Below, in pieces: positions 40,982 to 51,317 of a stretch of DNA of 64,000 bases. The DNA is taken from NCBI GenBank assembly GCA_963730535.1, contig CAVSRU010000002.1:186001-250000 (forward strand), given 5' to 3'. Every line of letters starts with the position of its first letter. The stretch's first letter is position 1. The stretch comes from DASSUW01 sp963730535. Its GTDB lineage: Bacteria; Actinomycetota; Thermoleophilia; Solirubrobacterales; Solirubrobacteraceae. Below the pieces are notes generated by a model, which worked only from the letters and a program-made list of their open reading frames with translations, did not search any database and had not been told where the DNA came from. The position numbers and the translations under genes are program-made.

Positions 40982-41868
40982 CAGACACGCTCCACGGGCC
41001 GGGCGCCGAACAGCCCGTAAGGCCTGACGAGCAGGATCGCGATCATCGCGATGTAGGGCGCGACGGCGTAGAAGTTCGTGCCGAGCGAGTCCGGCGCGTA
41101 GCCAGACGTGAGCACCTCGACGACTCCGATCAGCAGGCCGCCCACGACCGCGCCGACCGGCGAGCCGAGGCCGCCGAGCACGATCGCCGGGAAAGCGCGC
41201 AGGGCGGCGTCGCCGAGCGCCGGCTGCGGTGCGCCGGGGAACCCGGCGAGGAACAGCCCGCCGAGCGTCGCGAGCGCGCCGGCCAGCGCCCACGTGAAGG
41301 CGTGCACGCGGCGGACGGGGACGCCCACGGACAGCGTCGCCTCCTCGTCGGCCGCCGTCGCCTGCATGGCCAGGCCCCAGCGCGTCCAGCGGTCGAACGC
41401 GAAGTACGCGCCGAGCGCCGCGGCGGTCACGGCGATGCCCCAGACCTTGACCGTGTTGATGGTGACGCCGCCGACCTCGAAGGCGGCCGCGCCCCACGGG
41501 TCGCCGAGCAGCCGGCGGTCCGGGCCGAACACGGCCTCGACCCCGTGGGTGACGGCGATGCCGGCCCCGATCGTGATCATGACCAGCACGAACGTCGGCT
41601 GGCCGACGACGCGGCGCAGGACCAGCCGGTGCAGCGCCGCGCCGGCGAGCGCGAGCATGACGGTGGCGACGAGCACGGCGAGCACGAACGCGAGCCCGAC
41701 GTCGACCGCGAGCCACGAGACCATGTAGGCGCCGAGCAGCAGCATCGCGCCCTGCGCGAAGTTGATGACGCCGCTGGAGCGGTAGACCACCGCGAACCCG
41801 AGCGCGACGAGCGCGTAGGTCGAGCCCAGCGACACGCCCTGGAAGAGCAGCTGGAGGAACTCGGTCAT
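40981..41868 (-). CDS. livH: branched-chain amino acid-type ABC permease LivH
   Basis: 295-residue permease. Start MTEFLQLLFQGVSLGSTYAL, VVYRSSGVINFAQGAMLLLG and the coupling-helix region VGVPVRRVHAFTWALAGALA are diagnostic. About eight membrane segments. ATG at 41868 makes an ATGA overlap with livG. Confidence 0.94.
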   Translation of the reverse strand: MTEFLQLLFQGVSLGSTYALVALGFAVVYRSSGVINFAQGAMLLLGAYMVSWLAVDVGLAFVLAVLVATVMLALAGAALHRLVLRRVVGQPTFVLVMITIGAGIAVTHGVEAVFGPDRRLLGDPWGAAAFEVGGVTINTVKVWGIAVTAAALGAYFAFDRWTRWGLAMQATAADEEATLSVGVPVRRVHAFTWALAGALATLGGLFLAGFPGAPQPALGDAALRAFPAIVLGGLGSPVGAVVGGLLIGVVEVLTSGYAPDSLGTNFYAVAPYIAMIAILLVRPYGLFGARPVERV

Positions 41869-42644
41869 GCCGCCACCGCCTGCTCCGCGAACGGCTCACC
41901 CAGATACGCCCGGATGACGCGCTCGTCGGCCTGGATCTGCGCGGGCGTGCCGACCGCGATCGGGACCCCGAAGTCGAGCACGAGGATGCGCTCGGCGACC
42001 TCCATGACCATCCCCATGTCGTGCTCGACGAGCAGGACGGTCAGCCCGCGCTCGCTGCGCAGGCGCTGGACGAGCCGCGTCGCCTCGGCGCGCTCGGCCG
42101 CGTTCATGCCCGCGACCGGCTCGTCGAGCAGCATCACTCGCGGCTCCATCGCCAGGCAGCGCGCCAGCTCGACGCGCTTGCGGTGGCCGTAGGGGAGCAG
42201 CTGCACCTCGGTGTCGGCGTGGCCGGCGAGCCCGACGAACTCGAGCGCGTCCGCCGCGGCGGCGCGGTGACGCTGCTCCTCGCGGCCGGCGAGCCCGAGG
42301 CCGCCGCGCACGATGCCCGAGCGCATGAGGTGATGGCGGCCCACGAGCACGTTCTCGAGCGCCGTGAGGTGCGGGAAGATCCCAAGGTTCTGGAAGCTGC
42401 GGGCGACGCCCAGTGCGGCGAGCCGGTCGCGCCGGACTCGCAGGAAGTCGCGGCCGTCGAGCAGCACGCTCCCTGCGTCCGGCTCGTAGACGCGCGAGAG
42501 CGCGTTGAGGAGCGAGCTCTTGCCGGCTCCGTTCGGACCGATGACGGCGAACAGCTCGCCGCGCTCGACGTCGAAGCTGACACCCTCGAACGCGGTCACG
42601 GCACCGAAGCGCAGCGTGAGACCGCGGACTTCGAGCGCCCTCAT
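41865..42644 (-). CDS. livG: branched-chain amino acid-type ABC ATPase LivG
   Basis: 259-residue ABC ATPase. Walker A GPNGAGKSSLLN, LivG-type RSFQNLGIFPHLTALENVLV, signature region LPYGHRKRVELARCLA and Walker B VMLLDEPVAGMN are present. The usual LSGGQ signature is replaced by LPYGHRKR, as is common in LivG proteins. ATGA overlaps on both sides couple it to livF and livH. Confidence 0.94.
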   Translation of the reverse strand: MRALEVRGLTLRFGAVTAFEGVSFDVERGELFAVIGPNGAGKSSLLNALSRVYEPDAGSVLLDGRDFLRVRRDRLAALGVARSFQNLGIFPHLTALENVLVGRHHLMRSGIVRGGLGLAGREEQRHRAAAADALEFVGLAGHADTEVQLLPYGHRKRVELARCLAMEPRVMLLDEPVAGMNAAERAEATRLVQRLRSERGLTVLLVEHDMGMVMEVAERILVLDFGVPIAVGTPAQIQADERVIRAYLGEPFAEQAVAA

Positions 42645-43393
42645 GCCGCCTCCCCCTCGACCAGCGCATGGCCGCCGGACGTCCCGAGGTACGACGCGCG
42701 TACAGCGTCGTCGAGCAGCAGCTCATCGGTCGGACCGCTCGTCAGGACGCGGCCGCTCTCCAGCAGATGGGCGTGCCGCGTGGCGCGGAGAGCGAGCGTC
42801 GTGCTCTGGTCGGCGAGCAGGATCGCCGTGCCGCCCTCGGCGATCCGGTTGAGCGCCTCGGCGATCTCGCCGACGACGATCGGCGCGAGCCCGAGCGACG
42901 GCTCGTCGAGCAGGAGCAGCCGCGGCCGCGCCATCAGGGCGCGGGCGATCGCGAGCATCTGCTGCTGGCCGCCGCTCAGCAGGCCGGCGGGCTGGTCGAG
43001 CCGCTCGCCCAGGATCGGGAACAGCTCGAGGACTTCGGTGCGGATGCCGCGCTCGCGCGCCGTGAACGCGCCGAGCCGCAGGTTCTGCCCGACCGTCAAG
43101 TCGGAGAACACGCGCCGACCTTCGAGCGTCTGGCCGATCCCGCGCGCCACGAGCCACGCCGGGTCGGCGCGACGCGTGGAGCGGCCGTCGAAGCGGATCT
43201 TGCCCCTCACCACCGCGCCGCCGTGGTACGTAAGCAGCCCGCCGATCGCGCGCAGGAGCGTCGTCTTGCCCGCGCCGTTGGCGCCGAGCAGCGCGACTGT
43301 CTCCCCGGGCGCGACGGCGAGCGAGACGTCCTCGAGCGCCAGCACCGCGCCGCCGTATCGGACCGTCACCTCCTGCACGTCGAGCAGGCCCAT
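42641..43393 (-). CDS. livF: branched-chain amino acid-type ABC ATPase LivF
   Basis: 250-residue ABC ATPase, first gene of the operon. Walker A LGANGAGKTTLLRAIGG, signature LLSGGQQQMLAIARAL and Walker B LLLLDEPSLGLAP are clear. A purine-rich GAGGAGAGGAGAGGG leader gives the ribosome site. About 45 nt upstream a TAGCTT lies inside a 14-nt sequence shared with the promoter region of the acyl-CoA ligase gene at 52723. Confidence 0.94.
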   Translation of the reverse strand: MGLLDVQEVTVRYGGAVLALEDVSLAVAPGETVALLGANGAGKTTLLRAIGGLLTYHGGAVVRGKIRFDGRSTRRADPAWLVARGIGQTLEGRRVFSDLTVGQNLRLGAFTARERGIRTEVLELFPILGERLDQPAGLLSGGQQQMLAIARALMARPRLLLLDEPSLGLAPIVVGEIAEALNRIAEGGTAILLADQSTTLALRATRHAHLLESGRVLTSGPTDELLLDDAVRASYLGTSGGHALVEGEAA

Positions 43394-43436
43394 CCCTCTC
43401 TCCTCTCCTCGCGTCGCCGGACCGGCGAACGAGGCA

Positions 43437-43450
43437 GCAAGCTACGGTCG
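43437..43450 (-). promoter_or_regulatory. shared promoter motif, copy upstream of livF
   Basis: CGACCGTAGCTTGC on the minus strand, identical to 52730-52743. TAGCTT is a plausible -10, placing the transcript start about 35-40 nt before livF. Identity of all 14 nt in front of two related operons suggests co-regulation. Confidence 0.5.
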
Positions 43451-43617
43451 TCCGGGAGGCGAAACCTCGGCACCGGCGCCCGAACCTGCACGGCGGGCGT
43501 TGTCGTCCGCGGACAACCGAACGGGTCTGCTGTGCACCGATGACAACGGCGGAGGCGCGGCTTCGGCACCGGCGCACGATGTGCGCACCACCCGTCGGGA
43601 GCTAGCGTCGCGCGGGC

Positions 43618-45030
<1,413 letters not shown>

Positions 45031-45083
45031 GCGGGCCAAGCAAGCTTGGCCTTGCGAGTTCGCTTCGCGAACATGGCGGAGCC

Positions 45084-46319
45084 ATGCTCGATCCGCCGTA
45101 TGATCGGGCCTTGGAGGAGCCCGACCCACTCGCGGGTCTGATCGACGCGCTCACCGCCCGCCGCGACGAGACCATCGAGAAGGGCCTGCACCGGATCCGG
45201 ACCGAGATCCCGGAGTACCGCGCGATCGTCGACCCCGCGTTCGTCGACGACGTGCGCAATCACGTCGCGCTGCACCACGACCTCATGACGCGCAGCGTCG
45301 CCGAGGGCCATCCGCCGCCGCGCGAGGAGCTGTCGTTCATGCGCGCGCGCGCGACACGGCGCGTCGGCCGCATCCCGCTCGCTGCGTTCATGCAGGCGTT
45401 CCGCATCTACCAGGAGGAGTTCTGGGACGCGCTGCTGGCCGGCGCCGACAGCGAGGCCGCGCGCATGAGCGCGATGGACGCCGCCGGGACGATCATCCGC
45501 TACATCAACATGGCAGCTGCCGAGGCGGCCGACGTCTACCTCGAGGCCGAGCGCCTCCTGCACGCCCAGGGCGAGCGCACGCGGCGCGACCTGCTCGAGG
45601 ACCTGCTCGCGAGCCGTCCGCCGGCGCCAGGCCCGAAGCTCACCGCCGCGCGCGAGGCCGGGCTCGTGCCCGGCGCCCAGTGCATCCTGATCGCGGCCCA
45701 TCCGATCACCCCGCCGCAGGACGAGCGTCAGCTGCGCTCGGCGGCCGTGGCGCTGACCCGCGCGGTCGGCGCGGCGGTCGCGCCGGTGGCGGTGGTCCGG
45801 CACGAGGAGGTCGTCGTCGTGTCGACCGTCGACCGGTCCGTCGAGGCGCTCATCGAGGCCCTCGAGACCACCCAGGAGCAGCTCGCGGGCGAGGGGATCG
45901 CGCTTGCGATCGGCGTCAGCACTCTCCAGACCGGGCTCGAGCGGATGCCGGAGGCGTACGGCGAGGCGGTGAGCGCGCTCGAGCGCGTGCGCGCGTCGGG
46001 CGGCGTGGTCGCGCTGCCGGCGCTCAGCGCGTTCGACTGCCTGGCGCTGTTCGGCGCCGAGACGGCCCGCCGCCGCATCCCGCCGAAGGTGCGCGAGTTC
46101 GTCGTCGAGGACCTCGCCGAGGACGGCGTGCTGACCACCACGCTGCTGGAGTACGTGGCCGCCGACTTCAACACCAAAGTCGCCGCCGAGCGGTTGTTCG
46201 TGCATCCGAACACGGCGCGTTACCGGCTCGGGAGGATCGAGGAGCGCACCGGCTGCGACCTGCGGCACGTCGCCGACGTGCTCGACCTCCTGATCGCGCT
46301 ACGCGTCTACGGCACCTGA
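45084..46319 (+). CDS. PucR/CdaR-family transcriptional regulator
   Basis: 411-residue regulator. The N-terminal part (about 20-170) resembles the RsbRD-type helical domain; a GGDEF-like middle follows; the C-terminal PucR helix-turn-helix is unmistakable: LLEYVAADFNTKVAAERLFV then HPNTARYRLGRIEERTG. Such proteins often regulate adjacent catabolic genes, here the acyl-CoA ligase. ATG 45084 is preferred; a GTG at 45027 overlapping the ligase stop is possible. Between them lie two palindromic words, CCAAGCAAGCTTGG and GTTCGCTTCGCGAAC. Confidence 0.88.
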   Translation: MLDPPYDRALEEPDPLAGLIDALTARRDETIEKGLHRIRTEIPEYRAIVDPAFVDDVRNHVALHHDLMTRSVAEGHPPPREELSFMRARATRRVGRIPLAAFMQAFRIYQEEFWDALLAGADSEAARMSAMDAAGTIIRYINMAAAEAADVYLEAERLLHAQGERTRRDLLEDLLASRPPAPGPKLTAAREAGLVPGAQCILIAAHPITPPQDERQLRSAAVALTRAVGAAVAPVAVVRHEEVVVVSTVDRSVEALIEALETTQEQLAGEGIALAIGVSTLQTGLERMPEAYGEAVSALERVRASGGVVALPALSAFDCLALFGAETARRRIPPKVREFVVEDLAEDGVLTTTLLEYVAADFNTKVAAERLFVHPNTARYRLGRIEERTGCDLRHVADVLDLLIALRVYGT

Positions 46320-46357
46320 TATGTCTCGCTAGAAAGACTCTTGCTCACGAGACATAT
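46319..46357. promoter_or_regulatory. perfect inverted repeat, probable MarR operator
   Basis: ATATGTCTCG at 46319-46328 and CGAGACATAT at 46348-46357 are perfect 10-bp inverted arms with a 19-nt spacer. They begin at the last codon of the PucR-type gene and end 15 nt before the MarR start. TATGCT at 46355-46360 could be the -10, so binding would block it. Confidence 0.6.
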
Positions 46358-46372
46358 GCTAGGTTGCCCGTT

Positions 46373-46876
46373 ATGACGGCCGTCACGACGGACCGCGTGG
46401 ACCAGATCCTGGCCGAGTGGGCGCGTGAGCGGCCGCAGCTCGACACGACCGCGATGGGCGCGGTGGGGCGGTTGATGCTGGTCGCACGGCTGGCCGACGA
46501 CCGGCTGTCGGCTCCGCTTCGCGAACGCGGGCTCGAGCGTGGGTGGTTCGATCTGCTCGCGGCGCTCCGGCGGGCCGGTCGGCCGTACGAGCTGAATCCG
46601 AAGGCGCTGATGGAGGCGGTCATGCTCTCGTCGGGTGGCATGACCAAGCGCCTGGACACCATGGAGCGGGCGGGGCTGATCGAGCGACGCCCCGACCCCG
46701 CGGACCGGCGCGGAACCCTGGTCCGGCTGACCGTGGCGGGGAAGCGCGCGATCGACCGGGCCGTCGACCTTCACATTGCGAACGAGGACCGGCTCCTGGC
46801 ATCGCTCGGGCAGGACGACGTTCGGAGCCTGGACGACCTGCTGCGGAAGCTGCTGATCGGTCTGGAGGCGGCATGA
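46373..46876 (+). CDS. MarR-family transcriptional regulator
   Basis: 167-residue winged-helix protein. The recognition region LNPKALMEAVMLSSGGMTKR is followed by LDTMERAGLIERRPDPADRR and GTLVRLTVAGKRAID, the standard MarR wing. ATG at 46373 is 12 nt after a TATGCT element and 15 nt after the inverted repeat, so autoregulation is likely. It overlaps the oxidoreductase gene by 4 nt, which it probably controls. Confidence 0.92.
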   Translation: MTAVTTDRVDQILAEWARERPQLDTTAMGAVGRLMLVARLADDRLSAPLRERGLERGWFDLLAALRRAGRPYELNPKALMEAVMLSSGGMTKRLDTMERAGLIERRPDPADRRGTLVRLTVAGKRAIDRAVDLHIANEDRLLASLGQDDVRSLDDLLRKLLIGLEAA

Positions 46877-47778
46877 CGTCCGCGACGATGTCCGCGGTCG
46901 TCCTGCGCGCAGCGGGCGGCCCGGTGGTCGTGGAGGAGGTCGCCACACCTGCGCCGGGCCCGGGAGAGGTGCTCGTGCGGGTCTACGCCGCGGCGATCAC
47001 GCGCGACGAGCTCGAATGGCCCGTCGACCGGCTCCCCGCGATCCCGTCCTACGAGCTCTCCGGCATCGTCTCGGCCCCGGGGCCCGGCGTGACCGGCGTG
47101 GCGGTCGGCGAGGAGGTGTACGGGATGACCGCGTTCGACCGCGACGGCGTCGCCGCCGAATACGCCGCCGTCCCGCTCGAGTGGCTCGCATCCAGGCCGC
47201 GTGGGCTGAGCCACATCGAAGCTGCGGCGACGCCGCTGGCCGCGCTCAGCGCGTGGCAGGGGCTCATCGACCACGGCGGCCTGGCGAGCGGCGAGCGCGT
47301 GCTGATCCACGGGGCGACGGGTGGGGTCGGCCAGTTCGCCACGCCGCTGGCGCGCGATCGCGGCGCCCACGTCACCGTCACGACATCGAGCCACGGCGTC
47401 GAGCGCGCGCGAGAGCTCGGCTCTGACGTGGTCGTCGACTACACGGCCGGGCCGTGGGAGGTCGGCATCGCACCCGTCGACCTCGTGTTCGACACCGCTG
47501 GCGGCGAGCGGCTGCTGCGTTCGCCGGCCGTGCTGCGCGAGGGCGGCCGCCTCGTCTCGATCGCCGAGGAGCCGCCCCGGGCGAGCGGGGTCAGCAGCGT
47601 GTACTTCGTCGTCGAGTCCAACCGCCGGCAGCTCGTGGAGATTGCGAAGCGGCTCGAGGACGGCTGGCCGGCACCCGCCATCGACTCCGTGTTCCCGCTC
47701 GCCGAGGCCGCGAGCGCGTTCGAGCGCAGCATGGCCGCCGACAAGCGCGGCAAGGTCGTGCTCGAGGTGGCACGCTAG
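46873..47778 (+). CDS. NADP-dependent medium-chain oxidoreductase (quinone reductase type)
   Basis: 301-residue MDR protein without zinc ligands. N-terminal GroES-like domain: PAPGPGEVLVRVYAAAITRDE. The dinucleotide site is VLIHGATGGVGQFATPLA; FDTAGGERLLRS and the C-terminal DKRGKVVLEV are typical. It would reduce an enone, quinone or aldehyde with NADPH. ATG overlaps the marR stop. Convergent with the acyl-CoA dehydrogenase, overlapping by 4 nt. Confidence 0.9.
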   Translation: MTSATMSAVVLRAAGGPVVVEEVATPAPGPGEVLVRVYAAAITRDELEWPVDRLPAIPSYELSGIVSAPGPGVTGVAVGEEVYGMTAFDRDGVAAEYAAVPLEWLASRPRGLSHIEAAATPLAALSAWQGLIDHGGLASGERVLIHGATGGVGQFATPLARDRGAHVTVTTSSHGVERARELGSDVVVDYTAGPWEVGIAPVDLVFDTAGGERLLRSPAVLREGGRLVSIAEEPPRASGVSSVYFVVESNRRQLVEIAKRLEDGWPAPAIDSVFPLAEAASAFERSMAADKRGKVVLEVAR

Positions 47779-48929
47779 GCGAAGGCACCGATGCCGGTGA
47801 TGTCGCGGCCGACGATCAGGGCCTGCATCGTCTCGGTGCCCTCGAACGTGTGCAGCACCTCGATGTCGCTCATGTGGCGGATGACGTGGTTCTCGAGCAG
47901 GATGCCGTTGCCGCCGAGCAGGTCGCGTGCTTCGGCGATCACCTGGCGCGCCTTGCGCGTGTTGTTGAACTTGGCGAGGCCGGCGATCGTGTCGGTGACC
48001 TGGCCGGCGTCGGCGAGGCGGGCGAGCTGCATGCAGTAGAGCTGCATGCTCGTGACCTCGGCGAGCATCTTCACGAGCCGGTCCTGGACGATCTGGAAGC
48101 TCGCCAGCGGCCGGCCGAACTGGTGGCGCTGCTTCGCGTACGTGAGCGCGATGTCGTAGGCGGCCATCGCGTGCCCGAGCGCGCCCCAGGCGACGGTCCC
48201 GCGCGTGGTCACGAGCACGCGGCCGGCGTCCTTGAACGTGCGCGCGCCGGGGAGGCGGGCGGACTCCGGCACGCGGACGCCGTCGAGGCGGATGTCCGCC
48301 TGCCACACCGCCCGCGCCGCGCCCTTGCCGGCGATCACGGCGGCCTCGTAGCCGGGGGTGTCGGTTTCGACCAGGAAGCCCTTGACCTGGCCGTCCTCGG
48401 CCGAGCGTGCCCACACGACCGCGACGTCGGCGATCGTGCCGTTGCCGATCCAGCGCTTGGCACCGTTCAGGACCCAGGTGTCGCCGTCGCTGCGGGCGCT
48501 GGTCTCGAGCGCGACCGAGTCCGAGCCGTGGTCGGGCTCGGTCAGCGCGAACGCGCCGATCGCGTCCAGGCGCGCCATCGGCGCGAGCCAGCGGGCCCGC
48601 TGGCGCGGTGAGCCGAGCAGCTCGATCGCCTTCATGGCGAGCCCGGTCTGGACGCCGAAGAACGTCCCGAGGCTGCCGTCGCCGCGGTTGAGCTCCATAT
48701 GGACGAGGCCGAGCGCGAGCGGGCTCAAGTCGTCGTCGAGCAGCTCGAGCTCGGCGAGCCGGCGCGCGAGCGGCCACGGGAACTCGGCCCGCTCCCAGTA
48801 GTCGTTGATGACCGGGAGCACCTCCTCGTCGACGAACCGGCGCGTGCGCAGGAACGGCTCCCATTCGGCCTCGTCGAACTGGTCGCGGACGAGGAAGTGG
48901 TCGGTGACGAGTGCAGTGCCGAGCATCAT
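47775..48929 (-). CDS. acyl-CoA dehydrogenase (glutaryl-CoA dehydrogenase-like)
   Basis: 384-residue flavoprotein. FALTEPDHGSDS and WVLNGAKRWIGNGTIADVAV are the flavin-binding region; YAKQRHQFGRPLASFQIVQD, LGGNGILLENHV and HTFEGTETMQALIVGR with the catalytic glutamate region are close to glutaryl-CoA dehydrogenase. It removes two hydrogens from a CoA-bound acid; the acceptor would be ETF, not seen here. ATG at 48929 overlaps the hydrolase gene by 4 nt. Last gene of the minus operon that starts with the acyl-CoA ligase at 52723. Confidence 0.92.
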   Translation of the reverse strand: MMLGTALVTDHFLVRDQFDEAEWEPFLRTRRFVDEEVLPVINDYWERAEFPWPLARRLAELELLDDDLSPLALGLVHMELNRGDGSLGTFFGVQTGLAMKAIELLGSPRQRARWLAPMARLDAIGAFALTEPDHGSDSVALETSARSDGDTWVLNGAKRWIGNGTIADVAVVWARSAEDGQVKGFLVETDTPGYEAAVIAGKGAARAVWQADIRLDGVRVPESARLPGARTFKDAGRVLVTTRGTVAWGALGHAMAAYDIALTYAKQRHQFGRPLASFQIVQDRLVKMLAEVTSMQLYCMQLARLADAGQVTDTIAGLAKFNNTRKARQVIAEARDLLGGNGILLENHVIRHMSDIEVLHTFEGTETMQALIVGRDITGIGAFA

Positions 48930-49669
48930 GTGATCTCCGGGAGCGCGAGCGCGCCGGCGATCGCGCGGTAGGCCTTGCGGTTGAAGATGAGGCCGACGTG
49001 ACTTCCGGTCACCTCGATGCACTCGGCGCCGGCGATGACGCTGCCGGGCCAGTGGACGATGCCGTCGCCCTTGGAGTAGACGCTCGTGAAGCGCACCCGG
49101 TCCGTCGGCAGCGGCGCGGCGAAGTCGCGCGCGAACGCGCACGTGCAGTCGGCGGTCAGGCAGTGGTCCGCCCGGCCGCGGCGCAGTGCCGTGACCCCGC
49201 GGCGCGCGGCGATCACGGCGGCCTGGGTGGGGGCGCTGATGCCGAACATCCGCTGGAGGTCGGCGCCGAGCGAGACCGCGTGGGAGATGCGATCGGGGCG
49301 GCGGTGCGCCAGCGCGCGTGCGAAATGGCCGCCGCGGCTGTGCCCGACCAACGCGACGCGGCGCCCGTGGCGGCGGTGGAGCTGCTCGACCCGTCGCTCG
49401 ACCCGCTCGAGCGCCCGGTCGGAGCAGTCGACGTTGGCGACGAAGCCGCAGCCGTAGGGGCGGTGGCCGATCCGCCGCAGCCAGGTGGCGAGCACGAGCA
49501 GCGTCGGGTCGCCGGCCAGGAAGCCGGGCATCAGCACGACCGGCCGCCCGTCGCCGCGGGCGACGCCGCGGCCCAGCAGGACCGGGTCGACCGACAGTCG
49601 CGCGAGCTCGAGCGCCCAGCGCGACTCGGCGAGCGGGCGGCCCCACCACCGATCAGGCCGCGTGGACAT
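48926..49669 (-). CDS. alpha/beta hydrolase, lipase/esterase-like
   Basis: 247 residues. The nucleophile elbow is VALVGHSRGGHFAR, preceded by PVVLMPGFLAGDPTLLVLA, which carries the oxyanion region. SKGDGIVHWPGSVI holds the likely catalytic aspartate, and VTGSHVGLIFN the histidine. It may act as a PHA depolymerase-type or acyl-ester hydrolase, given the PHA synthase beside it; substrate unproven. ATG at 49669 lies 17 nt inside the phaC 3' end. Confidence 0.82.
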   Translation of the reverse strand: MSTRPDRWWGRPLAESRWALELARLSVDPVLLGRGVARGDGRPVVLMPGFLAGDPTLLVLATWLRRIGHRPYGCGFVANVDCSDRALERVERRVEQLHRRHGRRVALVGHSRGGHFARALAHRRPDRISHAVSLGADLQRMFGISAPTQAAVIAARRGVTALRRGRADHCLTADCTCAFARDFAAPLPTDRVRFTSVYSKGDGIVHWPGSVIAGAECIEVTGSHVGLIFNRKAYRAIAGALALPEIT

Positions 49670-51317
49670 AGCTCCCCGGCGCCTTTCCGCGCGCCTTGTG
49701 CGCCCGGCTTCCGAGCTTCGCCGGCGCCGCCTTGCGCTCACCCGAGCGCTCGGCCAGCCACGCGGTCCAGTCTGGCCACCAGCTGCCGGGTGTGACCGCG
49801 GCGGCGTCGAACCAGTCGGGCGCCGCCGCTCCAGTGGCCGCGACGCGATAGCTCGACCGGCTGCCCGGCCGCGGCGGGTTGACGAGCGCCTGGATGTGGC
49901 CGCTCGTGGACAGCACGAAGCGGCTCTCGCCGCCGAACAACCGTGCGCTCCGAAACGCGTTCTCCCACGGCACGAGGTGGTCGTTGAGGCCGGCGACGGC
50001 GTAGACGTCGGCGGTAACGGCGCCGAGGTCGACCGGCTCGTCGAGCACCTCGACGGCGCCCGCGCGCGCGAGCGAGTTCTCGAGCGCCATCCGCACGAAG
50101 TCACGGTGCAGCCCGGCCGCGAGGCGGACCGTGTCCTGGTTCCAGTAGAGGACGTCGAAAGACGGCGGCCGGCGGCCCATCAGGTAGTTGTTGACCGCGT
50201 AGCTCCAGATGAGGTCGTTGGGCCGCAGCCAGGCGAACACGCCGGCGAGCGCGCGGCCGTCGAGGTACCCCTTGCGCGCGGACTCGGCGACCGCCGCGGC
50301 CGCGACCTCGCGGCTCGCGAGCGCGGACGCCGTGCCGGCGCGCGCGTTGTCGAGCGCGCACACGAGCAGCGTGAGGCTCGCGACGTCGTCGCCGGTGAGG
50401 TGCGGGAGCGCGCCGGCGGTGATGATCCCGCCGGAACACGCCACGGTGAGGTGAACCGGGCGCGACGCGGTGATCTCCGCGACCGCCGCGCGGGCCTCGA
50501 GGACGGCCTCGGCGTAGGTGTCGAGGTCCCAGTGCCCGTGCTCGCGGCCGGGGTTGCGCCACGAGATCACGAACACCTGCTGGCGCTCGCCCAGCAGGTG
50601 CTCGACCAGGCTGCGCCCGGGCGCGAGGTCGAGCACGTAGAACTTGTTGATCGTCGGCGGGACGATCAGCACCGGGACCTCGTGGACGTCGGGCGTCGAC
50701 GGCCGGTACTGGATGAGCTCGAACACGTCGGTGCGCAGGACGACCGAGCCCGCACTCGTCGCGAGGCTCTCGCCGACCGAGAAGCTGCTGGTGTCGACGC
50801 TGGCCGGGAGCCGCGGCGAGCGGGAGACGTCGCGGACGAGCTGCCGGGCGCCGCGCGCCAGGTTCGTCCCGCCGTGGTCGACGATCTCGCGCAGAACGGC
50901 CGGGTTGGTGAGCGGGAAGTTCGTCGGCGCGAGCGCGTCGAGCACGTTGCCGGCCGCGAAGCGCGCCTGCCGCTCGTCGCGCCAGTCCAGCTCGGCGTCG
51001 GCGATCAGGCCGTCGACCGCCACACCCGCTGCGAGGTACGCCTGTAGCAACGAGCGGAGCAGCGGGTTGGTCTCCCATGCGCCGTCGGCGAAGCGCCGGT
51101 CACCAGCTGCCGGGCGCAGCTGCGAGCGGCCGGTCACGACGCGCGCGAGCTCGCCGCCGAGTGCCGTGGCGCGCGCGACCGGGCGGCGCGGCCGCTGAGC
51201 CAGGCCGGCGGCGGTCCGCGCGGCCGCCCCGGCCGGGACGAACCGGCGGCGTCCGCCGACGGCGGCGTCGGTCAGCAGGATCTCGAGCGCTCCGCGCGCG
51301 GCGGCGGCGGTGCTCAC
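49653..51317 (-). CDS. phaC: polyhydroxyalkanoate synthase
   Basis: 554-residue PHA synthase polymerising hydroxyacyl-CoA. The modified lipase box is VACSGGIIT with nucleophile Cys294; Asp446 (AGLNDHLVP) and His474 (TSGHIQALV) complete the triad, with the same 28-residue spacing as in known synthases. TNFPLTNPAVLREIVDHGG and ISWRNPGREHGHWDLDTY are class I features. No phaA, phaB or phasin gene is in the window, so the monomer may come from the acyl-CoA dehydrogenase/ligase neighbours. GTGA/ATGA-type overlaps with both neighbours imply one operon. Confidence 0.93.
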   Translation of the reverse strand: MSTAAAARGALEILLTDAAVGGRRRFVPAGAAARTAAGLAQRPRRPVARATALGGELARVVTGRSQLRPAAGDRRFADGAWETNPLLRSLLQAYLAAGVAVDGLIADAELDWRDERQARFAAGNVLDALAPTNFPLTNPAVLREIVDHGGTNLARGARQLVRDVSRSPRLPASVDTSSFSVGESLATSAGSVVLRTDVFELIQYRPSTPDVHEVPVLIVPPTINKFYVLDLAPGRSLVEHLLGERQQVFVISWRNPGREHGHWDLDTYAEAVLEARAAVAEITASRPVHLTVACSGGIITAGALPHLTGDDVASLTLLVCALDNARAGTASALASREVAAAAVAESARKGYLDGRALAGVFAWLRPNDLIWSYAVNNYLMGRRPPSFDVLYWNQDTVRLAAGLHRDFVRMALENSLARAGAVEVLDEPVDLGAVTADVYAVAGLNDHLVPWENAFRSARLFGGESRFVLSTSGHIQALVNPPRPGSRSSYRVAATGAAAPDWFDAAAVTPGSWWPDWTAWLAERSGERKAAPAKLGSRAHKARGKAPGSYVHAA

